From Solea solea (taxonomy: Eukaryota; Chordata; Actinopteri; Pleuronectiformes; Soleidae), in contig NC_081143.1 of assembly GCF_958295425.1 (NCBI RefSeq), positions 18,514,686-18,578,685 on the forward strand: 64,000 bases of DNA, read 5' to 3'. Positions 1 to 11,300 of the stretch are shown here, in pieces. Within the stretch, counting starts at the first letter, position 1. Every line of letters begins with the position of its first letter. The notes under the pieces were generated by a model. The model was not told the DNA's origin and ran no database searches. It saw only the letters and a list, made by a program, of their open reading frames with translations. The position numbers and the translations under genes were made by a program.

Positions 1-1098
1 GATCATGGAGCTGGAGAAGCAGAGAGACAAGATGCTGCTGGAGGAGAGAGAGGCAGCTGCTAAGGGTGAGTCAAGCAACAGTGACTGCAGGAGTTTTACA
101 ATAACACTATTCAAACATTTGTTCCTGTAAGCATTTTTATTATGCCTGATTTACATGGTGACATTTCTGGCCCTGCTAAAATGTTCAGAACAGTTTTCAA
201 ACAATTATATTTTTTCCTTCCTCACAATAATAAATAATCTTTTACAGTTACCATTATCACATGTTACTCTGTCACATCTCAACATTTCATTTGTGATTCT
301 TTTACTTCACAATCATATACAGCTATGTAGATATTTTAATGAGGTAATACAGCAGTGTCACAGAGCAGACATATTTTCATGAGAGTCAAGCATTTAACAT
401 TTTACTTTAGTAGTAAAGTGTTCTGTTTCATACTGCATTGACAATCTGAATCCATTCAGTACTAAACTAGTTACTAAAGCTGCCAAGTTAGTAAGTTTAA
501 AAACAAATTGTAATATAAAACTGCACTGAATTGCAATACTAGGGTAAATGGACATGTTTATGATTTTAAACATAATTATTTCAAATCATAATGTATTTTC
601 AATATTATACTTTACACCTGCACTGCACAAGTTTCACTTACAGGGAGGAGATGTAAACACTTTGTTATTGCACTTTGTGTTTGTATCTTTTTAAATAATA
701 TTGTTTATTGATGTTATCTTCTTGGTATCATAGAGGGGTATATTTAACTGCTGTGTCTTGTTTTTAAAGCTGTTCTGCGAAACCAAATCTAATTTTCCAT
801 GCTGTGGATGATTGCGAAATTAACTAACCCACTTTTAAATAAAGCCATGGAGGCGCTGAGAGCAACTCACAGAGATGAGCTTGAGAGAGAGCTGGAGAAG
901 GCCAGGAGGTTGTCGGGAGGAGGCGCACACGTGGAGTCTTCATACAGGAGGCCCATGTAAGTTTTCTTTACAGGCACTCTGTAATCATGCTTTGTCGCAC
1001 AGCCTTCTGCTGCAGGCTTTAGATGTTCTGCACTCAACCATGACCCCTTGTATGACAATTTGGTGTACTATAATTTGCTCCATAACTTGTTTGTTTGT

Positions 1099-1151
<53 letters not shown>

Positions 1152-3242
1152 CCAGGCCCCCAGTGGATATTTTGCACAGTGAATTAGATGTGCTGTCAGA
1201 ACATTACTCTCAGACTTGCCTGGAGCTGAGTCGCACTGAGCAAAGCAGCAAGAGTCGAGAGACAGAGCTCGGCCACAAGGAGAGAGAGCTGGAGCAGCTC
1301 CGAAGAGAGAACAAGGTTTATATTCACTACATGCTATACTGTATATCCTATAAGAGTACCAGTTGCAAATGTACCTCATCTGCATCTGCAATCCGGGATT
1401 ATGAAAAAAAAATTCAGTTTCATGTTGAAGCAGATTAATTTGAAGGCACACATTTGTGCCGTGTCCCGTTTTAAGAAGCTCTATTCATTTATGCCCAGCA
1501 TTGCATTTTATTTTCTTATAGCGCTAGCTTAGTAGGCAAAGACAAACAAACACTTTGTTTTGTACTTGGCCTGATTGTGTTTATTTTACTGATAGCAGGG
1601 GCAGCTAAATGTAGCAGTTAACTGTCAGGCTCTGCACGTTGTTTTTGGAAATATGACATTGTGTCAAGAAATGTATCATTCAATTTTGAATTAAGGAGAA
1701 AAAGAAAGTCACAATTATTGATACTGTCAAACATCGATAGAAATGCAATAAATAAGAATTGTAATACAAATCATTACCCAGTTATTGTGATGCAATTGTG
1801 ACAAAAAGCATATCATCCCAGCCCTTATTGTTAATGTGATCAAATTGTCTTTATGTTCTAATAGGGTTATGTTATAAAAAGTGTCACAATCAACTTTCAA
1901 TTCACAAACTTTCCTCATGACTTAACATGAGGTAAACGTCTCTCTTTAAACTTTATTTCTTCAGGAGCTCAAGGCCAAACTAGCAGAGGAGATGAGCCGC
2001 ATGCGTTATTTCATCACAGGTCAGAGGTCGAACATGGTGTCTGTGGGCAGCACTGAGCGCACTGCATCAGAAGTAGAGGTACTGAGAATTTAAGTTCAAC
2101 AGTTGTGACCAAATTAGATATGCAATGTCATCTCATGTGAAAGTAGGTGACTCTAAAACATCTTTAACTCTCACTGAAGTCCAAACCACTTTCACTTGCA
2201 CAAAAAAAAACGTTATCTTAGGCTTCAAGGACAAATGTTGACAGTAATGTTGTCATGGAGAAGCAATTTTGAGCAAGATTTGATTTATGCATGGTGGTAT
2301 TGTAAAACCACTTTAAAACTAATAATAGCAGTTTTTCTTTTTTTGTCTTATATCACCAGTAACTCCCTGTAGCAACCGTCACACCTTCCTGTTTCCAGTT
2401 GGCCTCATTTGTGTGTGGTTGGTCACAGCCTGTTGCAGCATATAGTGCCACCTACTGCCTGAAATAAGGCACATAGTATTTCACAATAATAATGTAGTAC
2501 ATGTTCTCTGTACTTTAGGTAACCAAATTACATTCTTTTTTCATGTTTATTAAAGGTCCAGTGTGTAAACTTTAGAGTGATTTTATATCATTTGGGAGAC
2601 ATTAAAGATGAAATATTTATAATTCATTCGTTACATTTGTAAAATGACCTGATTCTATGAATTGTTGTTTTTCAATAGCCCAGCATTGGCCATTTATTTT
2701 GATATTAGGATCCAGGTCAGCTCTTCAGAGTCAGTCAATTTGGATTATCATGTTTTTGCAACAGCCAACAACAGTGGACAAACTAAAAATTTTTTGACGA
2801 TAACTGAAGGCTCCACCTGCAACATAAAACTCCACCAATATGGTTGCTAAATAACTATATATAAGTACATATACATAACAGCTGAATTTGAAATATTAAT
2901 TAATAAATTAATGTGTTGTCTTTCAGATGCTGCTGAGAGCAAAAGACAGTGAGGTCCAGTCTCTTAAAAAAGAAATCAGCTGTTTGCAGAATGAGTTGCA
3001 GTCTCTTAAAAAGGTATGTTTTTTTCATGATTTCTTGATTAAAAATAAATGACTCCAACATATTGTATGCTTGACTGTCTCAACCTTGATCTTAGGAAAA
3101 AGAAGCAGCTTATGGGCGTTATAAGGAGGCCTACGTCGAGCTGAGTGACCTGAAGGGCCGTAGCCAACTGGAAATGAGCTCCCTCAATGAACACTTGAGA
3201 CTAACCAACGCTGCACTTCAGGAAGGACCAAGACAGACCTGA
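1..3242 (+). CDS. triobp: TRIOBP/MPRIP-family coiled-coil protein, C-terminal exons (5' end outside window)
   Basis: Six exons join in frame: 1-65 (begins upstream), 845-956, 1156-1315, 1965-2078, 2927-3013 and 3096-3242 (TGA stop). All junctions are GT-AG and the phases agree. The product is almost wholly charged coiled coil, with heptads such as RDELERELEKARR and KERELEQLRREN. Its end, with LLRAKDSEVQSLKKEI, then YKEAYVELSDLKG, then EHLRLTNAALQE, resembles the end of TRIOBP (Tara), an actin-bundling and Rho-pathway scaffold. MPRIP has a related tail, so the family is surer than the paralogue. The reading stops about where TRIOBP stops, without the longer MPRIP extension. The 3' UTR is short, with an ATTAAA signal at 3398-3403. 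Exon 1156-1315 follows directly on a long TG repeat. The pleckstrin-homology part and the promoter are not in the window. Confidence 0.75.
1096..1150 (+). repeat. (TG)n microsatellite abutting a 3' splice site
   Basis: About 50 bp of almost pure TG dinucleotide ends with TTCCAG at 1150-1155, the acceptor of the third TRIOBP-like exon. The repeat takes the place of the usual polypyrimidine tract. Confidence 0.95.
2545..2860. repeat. Dispersed fish repeat fragment in TRIOBP-like intron
   Basis: The stretch opens with TTAAAGGTCCAGTGTGTAAA, a phrase I know from a very common dispersed repeat of percomorph fish. A related phrase, TTAAAGGTCAAATGTGTAAC, occurs at about 8908 in the lectin region. 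The limits are uncertain and no terminal repeats were found. Confidence 0.35.
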
Positions 3243-3397
3243 GCAATGAGGACAGTTAAAATGTACCCGCAGAATCAAAGCAAGCCACTATAACATATAA
3301 CAGCATTAACTTACAATAACTGTTTGTGTTGTTATGACCAGATGTGGCTTAGAAATATTTATGGAAACTACTGTGTACTTGCAAACCACCGCTAAGA

Positions 3398-3438
3398 ATT
3401 AAAAACATTTTTTTTCCAGATGTAAACGTCTGTTTATT
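3398..3438. terminator. Facing polyadenylation signals of the TRIOBP-like gene and smdt1
   Basis: ATTAAA on the + strand (3398-3403) and AATAAA on the - strand (TTTATT at 3433-3438) lie 30 bp apart and point at each other. Cleavage usually falls 10-30 bp downstream of the hexamer, so the two transcripts should touch or overlap slightly. This is inferred from the motifs alone. Confidence 0.55.
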
Positions 3439-3859
3439 GGGTTGACAGGCATACACATGCAAACAAGAGTGAGGACATAACTTGTAGTTGTAATAGCCTC
3501 ACATGATATGAGATTTCTAAAATGATTTTCATGACAATAACATAAGTAGCCGAAAACAGGGCAGTGAGATGGTGGGAGGTAGAGGGATGTGTTTGGATGT
3601 CGAAATGCCCCATATTCTCCCTCTTCCTCATGCAGGTTAATGGGTTATGCTTTCAGTCAGCATTTCAAAGCACCTGTGAATGTAAAGAAAAAGGACAAAC
3701 ATCAGCTTTCAAACTTTCCACTTGTCATCACTACAACTGTATCACCTACACCCTTTTATTACAGATAAGATTGTCCACAAACTGTCCCAGCAAAAATGTT
3801 TAAAGATTAAAGAAGGTGGGGCCGGTGCACAACTGACTTAACCATTTACTGAGGTCAGC

Positions 3860-5138
3860 TCAGTCGTCGTCATCATCATCCTCAGGGACGAATATGTCAT
3901 GTTCCTCCAAAAGAGCAGCAAAGTTCTTGCTGATTAGTGTTCCAACATACAGGAAAGGCACCACGACCACCGTCATGCGGATAAGACCAAACGGTGTCTG
4001 GAAGACATGAGAAGGAGACGTTATTCAACCATAAACAGATGCATGAATGTGTAAATAAGGTCTTGACCTTTCTATGTAAAGTGCCTTGAGATAATGTTTA
4101 TGTTATGAAAGGGCGCTACACAAATAATATTGAAATTGAAACAAATTCCTGCCTCGATTTGCTGGAGTATACTTTGGTCTACAACTATAAGAGCTTCCTC
4201 TTTCAAAAGAACACTGGCATGTATCACAGGGAGCTACAACACAGCTGGAGAGCAGGTGTAATTAAGTGTAAATACAATATGAAACTGCTTCAGTTAAGAA
4301 TTAATAAATACAATTGTTGAGGGTGACAGATGCCTAGCAGCTCTTTTTTTGCACCATGGTAACAGATGATACATAACAATACGTTTCACTGGCTTTAAGG
4401 TATTGTTCTTAATATCTGAGAAAATGCACCATTTTTAACCAGGTCGCAAATGTTTGAGGGTTACTTGTTCATAATATTATCTTTATATGAAATGTGTGCT
4501 AATAAGAGCTGTTATTATTACTATTATGTGATAGTAAAAGATAACATTATAAAATACACAGTTGTGTTCCCCTTATATTAACATATATCTTTAATTTTCC
4601 TCTGACGGTCCGACCTGTCTTTGCCGTGACAACGACGACGCAAACCAAGATATGCAAGACTAAGACTCTGGACCGTTATCGCTTGAACAAATCAATCATT
4701 CATTCAACCAACAGCACAATATTTCAACTGACGAGACAAAAATGTTCCTTATGACAAGGATTGGATTAGATTTGTAATAACATTTATCTGTAGTTGTTAC
4801 TTCCTGGAAGCGTCAGTTCGCATAAACGTTAATTTCATTGGTCGACTCGAGTAACTCACGGTTATCCTGCTTTTCTATTGGCCATAATTCGTGTCACTTC
4901 AGCGCTTAGTCCCGCCCACTCAATGACTAATTTCTTGTCTGTTTCTGTGAAGGTATAGCGCCAGTAATAAACTCACTTTATCCGGTTTGGGCAGGATTGC
5001 CCCCGAAGTCGTTGATACTGCGGTTCGGATGGAAGTCGTCTTGGATATGTTTGTTGATTTCAGACCAGTGTTACGGCTCATTTTCGCCGTATTTCTGGTA
5101 GAAAGTCGCATCGAAAGGCGCAGTATACTCGCCGCCAT
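3860..5138 (-). CDS. smdt1: Essential MCU regulator (EMRE), mitochondrial
   Basis: Two exons on the - strand: 5138-4977 (54 codons, phase 0) and 3997-3860 (45 codons plus TGA), giving 99 aa; the human protein has 107. EMRE is a single-pass inner-membrane protein that tethers the MICU gatekeepers to the MCU pore and is needed for calcium uptake in animals. Residues 1-45 are rich in Arg, Ser and Thr with few acids, as in a matrix-targeting presequence. GAILPKPDK precedes the helix MTVVVVPFLYVGTLISK, which has the family GxxxS-type face. The tail EEHDIFVPEDDDDDD is the invariant acidic end that contacts MICU1. I chose the ATG at 5138 (MAASILRL) and not the upstream ATG at 5228, because it starts the presequence and has a purine-rich context. 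Confidence 0.96.
4050..4142. repeat. Dispersed repeat tail in smdt1 intron
   Basis: TGTAAAGTGCCTTGAGATAA followed by GGGCGCTACACAAATAA resembles the 3' tail of a repeat common in fish genomes that ends near GCGCTATATAAATAAA. Only the tail is recognisable. The rest of the 979-bp intron shows nothing else I can name. Confidence 0.4.
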
Positions 5139-5178
5139 TTTTACTTGTGTCTGTGACAGAGGGCGGGACTTAGTGAGG
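4905..5178. promoter_or_regulatory. smdt1 promoter region with inverted GC boxes
   Basis: GGGCGGGACTTAG at 5161-5173, just upstream of the smdt1 ATG, is mirrored by CTTAGTCCCGCCCACTCA at 4906-4923 within the first intron. Both are Sp/KLF-type GC boxes. No TATA box stands out, which suits a housekeeping mitochondrial gene. Confidence 0.45.
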
Positions 5179-5228
5179 TGATTTATTATGTTCGTTTGGT
5201 GGTGACGTTTGGCACAAAACAGCAACAA

Positions 5229-5923
5229 ATATTCTCGAAATCACTCAATTAGCAAGTAAGTATGTAAAGTATGAACCATTCTGATGATTAGATTGATTGA
5301 TTAAAAAAAGGGATTTTGTTAATTCATGGTCCATGGTCCAATCATTTGAAAAAAAAAACTCTCAGTTTATTTTCGGAATTTATTTTCTATTTTTCGGAGT
5401 AATTTCTTTTCTCGATTTCGTGGTAATTTCCCTTTTTCTGAATTATCGACATACTCTCGCGACAACCTGCCTCCTGCCTGCACATACATGCTGATCTGAA
5501 TGGGCGTTCCTTCTGAACAACCGCAAAGTCCTGAGGTGCCTGCGTAAAGTCCACAAACTAACGGTAATACCATCTATGTGACTCAAAGACAGGACTATCT
5601 CCCAGTGTCTTAAACCCAGATCAAATTAAAACTTGATTAAACTAAAGAAACTGTCCATGTCGTTACCATTAAATCAAGCTCTCAAAGGAATGAATGCGTT
5701 TACTGTTTAAAAAAAAAGAAGTACCTGAATGCAATGCGCTTCCGTACATGCTACTTAAGATGCATGAATTCAAAACAAAAACAAGGAACAAATATGTCTG
5801 ATGCTGAAAGATAATTGAGTGTGAGTAGTATGGGGAAGTGAAAAGAAAACGCCTTGTACATAAACTTATTCCGTCTTCTGTTAATTCTATGTAACTGTAG
5901 CAGTTACAGTGTTTGAGATAATC
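5229..5923. other. Intergenic stretch between smdt1 and the lectin copies
   Basis: The sequence is AT-rich and I see no exon. Similarity to 8225-8309 begins near 5830 and marks the left edge of the lectin tandem duplication. Confidence 0.5.
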
Positions 5924-7385
5924 ATGGATGGCAGAGCTGGTTTTGATGCTTCTAACAATAGTAAGCAACTTTAAGGCTGAAAGATTCTGAATGGTCTGAT
6001 AGTATAGTTCATGGACAACTCTTTATTGAGGATGGCAGTGTTTTTAGAAAATGCTATAATGTCTGAGAGAAAAAAAAACTACTTTTGTTCCCAGAAATTA
6101 AGAAACCTCTGTAGAAATGAAAAGAGTCTCATATAGTGTCAGGTTGGCTTTACTAATAATGCTGATATCTGCACACAGAGAGAAACCTCTACACAGTGGT
6201 TGGTGTGACCCTCGGACTCCTGTGTATCCTACAAGCTGTTCTCAACATTTCCCTGCGTCTTGCTTTTGGTGAGTGGCCTCTTTTTTATTTTCCTGTGACT
6301 TTTTTGAAACGCAGCAACTGGACATTACAAAATCAGAAACAGAGACTGGGCTGTCCTCATTGTGTAGCAACATTTACAGTGAAGATCATATTGTTTTCTG
6401 AATTTCATTAAGTAACTGGAGTTGTGCTGCTGTCATGCTATTATGCATATTATACTATGCATATTACTGTGGTTTTGGGGCCTTTATTGCCAAAATGAAT
6501 AACTTTTAAATGCTCTAAATCTGTACTCAGTATAATACCAAATATTTCACAAAAAATGCCTTGTTGAAAAATAATGGAATCAGGAAGCAGAAATACAAGA
6601 GTGCTTTTACTTTAAAAGGAATGGTACTCTTGGCTGGGGTGGGGCATAGAGGCAGAGAGAAAAAGAGAGGAAGTCTGTCGTCATTCAGTGCCACACTTTT
6701 TTCAGAAAACACCTAATTGTTTTGTGGGGTATATGCAACTTTAAAATAAGCTGGAATTCAAAGCCACGTGGGGAAAAAGACCAAGATGATCAGTCACTTA
6801 ATCAGGACGTGAGCCGAAGCTGCTCCATGTCAGAATCAAACTAATCAACCAGTTAAAACCTAGTCACATGTTTTGGCTAAAAGTAGCTTTCAGACAACAT
6901 TTTAGCTTTCAGAGACCTATTTTAGATGTCACCAGGTTTTAGGTGAACTGACCACAGATAAGGGCAGTAAATGAACTGCAAATGTGTATCTATGATTACA
7001 GAATGTAAAAACTCTGGAAAACCAAGTCTGATCTATACTGTTCTGTAAATATGGCTGCTAAAAGCACTTGTTCCCAGTGGACATTGACAATGCAGTGGAT
7101 CTGTTTTTTGCACGGTGCCCTAAAGTCAATTTAAGTCAATCTTTTTGCTCACACAGACGGAGACGAGTCCAAGATAAAGCTGAATACATGTGGTACAGTT
7201 GAACTCTATGACATTGAGGTATAAAAGTAACAAAAATGTAAAAATTCTATTGACTCTATTTTGTCATTATTAACAGATCATTACACCCACCAAGGATGGT
7301 TGTATTTCAATCAGAGTGTCTATTACATTTCTTCTGTTGAAAATTCCTGGCAAGACAGTAGAGATGACTGTCTGCAGAGAGGTGC
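5924..7385 (+). pseudogene. Partial tandem copy of the C-type lectin gene (exons 1-4), cut by assembly gap
   Basis: Four exons match the intact lectin downstream: 5924-5960 (MDGRAGFDASNN), 6179-6268 (membrane segment VVGVTLGLLCILQAV), 7157-7192 (DGDESKIKLNTC) and 7277 up to the gap (start of the lectin domain, HYTHQGWLYFNQSVYYI). No stop codon interrupts them. Sequence past the gap (7586-7690) is not lectin-like, and a SINE and the second copy follow, so no second half of a lectin domain is visible for this copy. It could be a truncated duplicate, or it could share the downstream exons by alternative splicing, or the missing exons may lie in the gap, whose true size is unknown. Confidence 0.6.
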
Positions 7386-7585
7386 NNNNNNNNNNNNNNN
7401 NNNNNNNNNNNNNNNNNNNNNNNNNNNNNNNNNNNNNNNNNNNNNNNNNNNNNNNNNNNNNNNNNNNNNNNNNNNNNNNNNNNNNNNNNNNNNNNNNNNN
7501 NNNNNNNNNNNNNNNNNNNNNNNNNNNNNNNNNNNNNNNNNNNNNNNNNNNNNNNNNNNNNNNNNNNNNNNNNNNNNNNNNNNNN
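7386..7585. other. Assembly gap (200 N)
   Basis: Exactly 200 N interrupt lectin copy 1 in its fourth exon. The round length suggests a placeholder, not a measured size. Confidence 1.
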
Positions 7586-7747
7586 AAAAAAATCTCAAAA
7601 AGCAGAGTTGCATCAAGAAGCCAGGGCACTACCATATGGAGATACAGAACAAACTGGCACGGGAGACTGAAGTGAGGTGAATGTGGCAATTAGGATGATT
7701 CAATTCAATTCTGTCAGTCAGGTTTTATACTGGTATGGGCTGAACTA

Positions 7748-8076
7748 GGGGCCACACAGTTGGTGTAGTGGTTAGCACTCTTGCCTTTGCAGTAAGAAGA
7801 CCCGGGTTTCAAACCTGGGGTGGAACCTTTCTGCATGGAGTTTGCTGGTTTTCCCTGTGTGTGCGTGGGTTCTCCCAGCTTCCTCACACAGACCAAACAC
7901 ATGCAATAGGGGGTTTAAGTAAATTGGGCACTCTATATTGACCATAGGTGTGAGAGTGAATGGTTGTTTGTCTCAATATGTGGCCCTGTGATGCAAACTG
8001 TCCAGGTGTACCGTGGACACCCCTAGGCTGAGATTGGCACAGCACCGCGCTCCTTCTGTGGAGGATAAAGCGGCAG
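7748..8076 (+). mobile_element. tRNA-derived fish SINE
   Basis: A pol III A-box-like TGGTGTAGTGGTTAGCACTC at 7761-7780 and a B-box-like GGGTTTCAAACC at 7804-7815 are followed by a body with phrases known from a widespread fish SINE: TGGAGTTTGCTGGTT, GGTGTGAGAGTGAATGGTTG and GGATAAAGCGGCA at the end. The element sits between the two lectin copies, close to the duplication junction. Confidence 0.8.
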
Positions 8077-8309
8077 ACTTTCACCCCACTCGCGCAAAAC
8101 AAGCCCCTGCCAGCCTCTGTTGGTCATATTGGCAAGTGCGGAAACACAGACAGGCAGAGCCACTAAAAACAAGTAGTATGTAAGTAAGAAGTAAGGGGTC
8201 TGATGTTGAAATACTTATTGTTAAGAGAATAGGAAGTGAACAGATGTACATATACTTATTCTGAGTTCTGCTTATTGTTACTGTAGCAGTTACAGAGTCT
8301 GAGATAATC

Positions 8310-11300
8310 ATGGATGGCAGAGCTGGTTTTGATGCTTCGAACAATAGTAAGTAACTTTAAGGTTGAAAGATTCTGAATGGTGTGATAGTACCAGTCCTTG
8401 TTTTTATGAACAACTCTTCATTAAGGGTGGCAGTGTTTTTAGAAAATGTCTGAGAACAAAACTACTTTTGTTCCCAGAAATGAAGAAACCTTTGTAGACA
8501 TGAAAAGAGTCTAATACGGTGTCAGGCCTGTTTGATTAATAATGCTGATATTCCATGTGTGATATCTGCTCACAGAGAGAAACCTCTACACAGTGGTTGG
8601 TGTGACCCTCGGACTCCTGTGTATCCTACAAGCTGTTCTCAACATTTCCCTGCGTCTTGCTTTCTGTGAGTTGCCTCTTTTTTTATTTTCCTGTGACTTA
8701 TTTGAAACTCAGCAAATGGACATTACAAAATCAGAAACTGAAACTGGCTGTCCTCATTGAGTAGCAACATTTACAGTGAAGATCATATTGTTTTCTGAAT
8801 TTTATTAAGTAACTGGAGTTGTGCAGCTATGTCATGCTACTGAGAAAGAAAGTAATAAGGTCTTCTTGTTGAATCATGGTTTATTTCTTTTCAAGTGGAA
8901 TTAAAGGTCAAATGTGTAACATTTCTGTATTAAAATATCTTTTAAAGAGCTATGTATATTTAAGGTAATGTTCTTACATTCACCAAAATGTTTCCAGCAC
9001 TCCTGAAATCCTTATTTTCATTCAAGAAAATGGGACGTTTTAATTTGTTGCCTTTTACTGATGTTACCCTGTTCCATATTACTGTGGTTTTGTGGGCTTT
9101 ATCGCCAAAATTATTACATTTTAAATGTGCTACCTTGGTCTAATCTCTGCCTTGATGAAAAAATAGTAGAATCAGGAAGCAGAAATACATAGTACTCTTA
9201 GCTGAAGTGAGGCATAGAGGCAGAGAGAAAAAGAGAGGAAGTCTGTCGTCATTCAGTGCCACACTTTTTTTAGAAAACACCTAATTGTTTTGTGGGGTAT
9301 ATGCAACTTTAAAATAAGCTGGAATTCAAAGCCACGTGGGGAAAAAGACCAAGATGATCAGTCACTTAATCAGGACGTGAGCCGAAGCTGCTCCATGTCA
9401 GAATCAAACTAATCAAAAAACCTAAACCTAGTCACATGTTTTGGCTAAAAGTAGTTTTCAGACAACATTTTAGCTTTCAGAGACCTATTTTAGATGTCAC
9501 CAGGTTTTAGGTGAACTGTACACAGATAAGGGCAGTAAATGAACTGCAAATGTGTATCTATGATTACAGAATGTAAACATTTTGGAAAACCAATTCTGAT
9601 CTATACTGTTCTGTAAATATGGCTGCTAAAAGCACTTGTTCCCAGTGGACATTGACAATGTCTTTTGCACGGTGCCCTAAAGTCAATTTAAGTCAATCTT
9701 TTTGCTCACACAGACGGAGACGAGTCCAAGATGCAGCTGAAAACCTTTGGTAAAGTTGAACTCTATGACATTGAGGTATAAAAGTAACAACAATGTAAAA
9801 ATTCTATTGACTCTATTTTGTCATTATTAGCAGATCATTACACCCACCAAGGATGGTTGTATTTCAATCAGAGTGTCTATTACATTTCTTCTGTTAAAAA
9901 TTCCTGGCAAGACAGTAGAGATGACTGTCTGCAGAGAGGTGCAGATCTGATTATTGTCAACAGCAAAGAGGAACATGTAAGTATGAGAGTCACATCTACT
10001 TCAATCATTCATTCATTCATTCATTCATTCATTCATTCATTCATTCAATAAATCAATCAATCTTCGTTTATATTGCTTCACATAAACCCAACCCTATTAC
10101 ACAAAGTAATCCCAGTTTGCAAATGAGGAAACACCAGAAGAAGGGTTGTAAATAATCCCCGATACAAAATCAACAGAAAATTATATAATAGTCCTATTAA
10201 AAAATTTAATGCATAAGCCAAATAAAAAATAGACCAACAAAAAAAAAATAAAAATGAATGAATGAATGAATGAATGAATATGAAGTGAATGTAAGAAATA
10301 GCATAAAATGTTGAAAATACTCAAGAGTAAATCAGGAAGGCTGTTCTACAGAAAGAGGAAGAAAATCACAACTCAACATGGGTCTTAGTTCTAACTTTTG
10401 CAATAACTAAAAGGCGACAACCAGCAGACGTCAGAGTTCTACAGGGCGGGATAAAAGCAAATTAGAAAGATAAGAAGGACAAAGACCTTTAAAACTTCAA
10501 TATCTGTGTTGTGTGTTCTCTTTCTGGTCTTCATCGTTGTACGAGCAGCAGCATTTTGTAGTAATTGAAGCTGACCTTTTTATCTGTGTGGATCTCTTTC
10601 TGTTTATAAGGAATTCACCAGGCTATTCAGACAGTCCTTCTGGATTGGACTGACTGACATAGAGACAGAAGGAACGTGGAAATGGGTGGATGGAACTTTG
10701 CTGAGACAAAGGTAAATTTTTTTGCATAAATCATAATGTTATTTAGTAATACTGAATAAAAAGATGGTTGTCCTTTAAACCCGAAGGTCCCCTAATTAGG
10801 GGACCATGAGAGGTTCTGCGAAAAGAATTTGTGAACAACATCAGGTGAAAGGTAAACCCCTGAACCCTATTATAAATGTGACAAACACAGACACATGACA
10901 ACTAAATCAAGTATCAAACTGCATATGGAACCACTGCGTTAACCCACTCGCCGCATTTCTGGATCTAACGTTCCAACACTTTTTCCAAAATGAAAGCTGA
11001 GATGGTTTCTGACGGTATAAGTCAAAGCAGTCTACAACAAAGCATTACGGAGATAAAGGCCAAAGAATAAAGACAACAGAAATCGGTTTGCCAAACAACA
11101 ACTGTAAAAGTGCTCTGACCTTTGATGTTTATCCGTGAAAAGTAGATTTTTCAGTGAAAACGAACTTCCTGTGTTACACTCAAAACATTCCGGGTGTCTC
11201 TAGTTGATATAAGTATGGACGTGACCATAGCAGCCAATCGCGTCACAGCTGGGCGTACTGCTGCTTTTCATTGGCTAACAAAACTGTCAATCAAATTTTC

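Noticed and set aside
875..1438. 187-codon frame on + over the TRIOBP-like region
   Set aside because: It reads through a TG repeat (CVCVCV run) and two introns; the real exons within it are bounded by GT and AG.
5139..5228. Upstream ATG extending smdt1 by 30 codons
   Set aside because: The extension does not look like a presequence and covers the GC-box promoter region; the ATG at 5138 fits the family start.
7740..7830. tRNA gene
   Set aside because: A- and B-box-like motifs are present, but there is no cloverleaf with a proper anticodon and acceptor stem; it is the head of a SINE.
9750..9776. Longer lectin exon 3 ending at GAG before GTATAA
   Set aside because: It would join exon 4 in the wrong phase; the GT after 9749 keeps the lectin frame.
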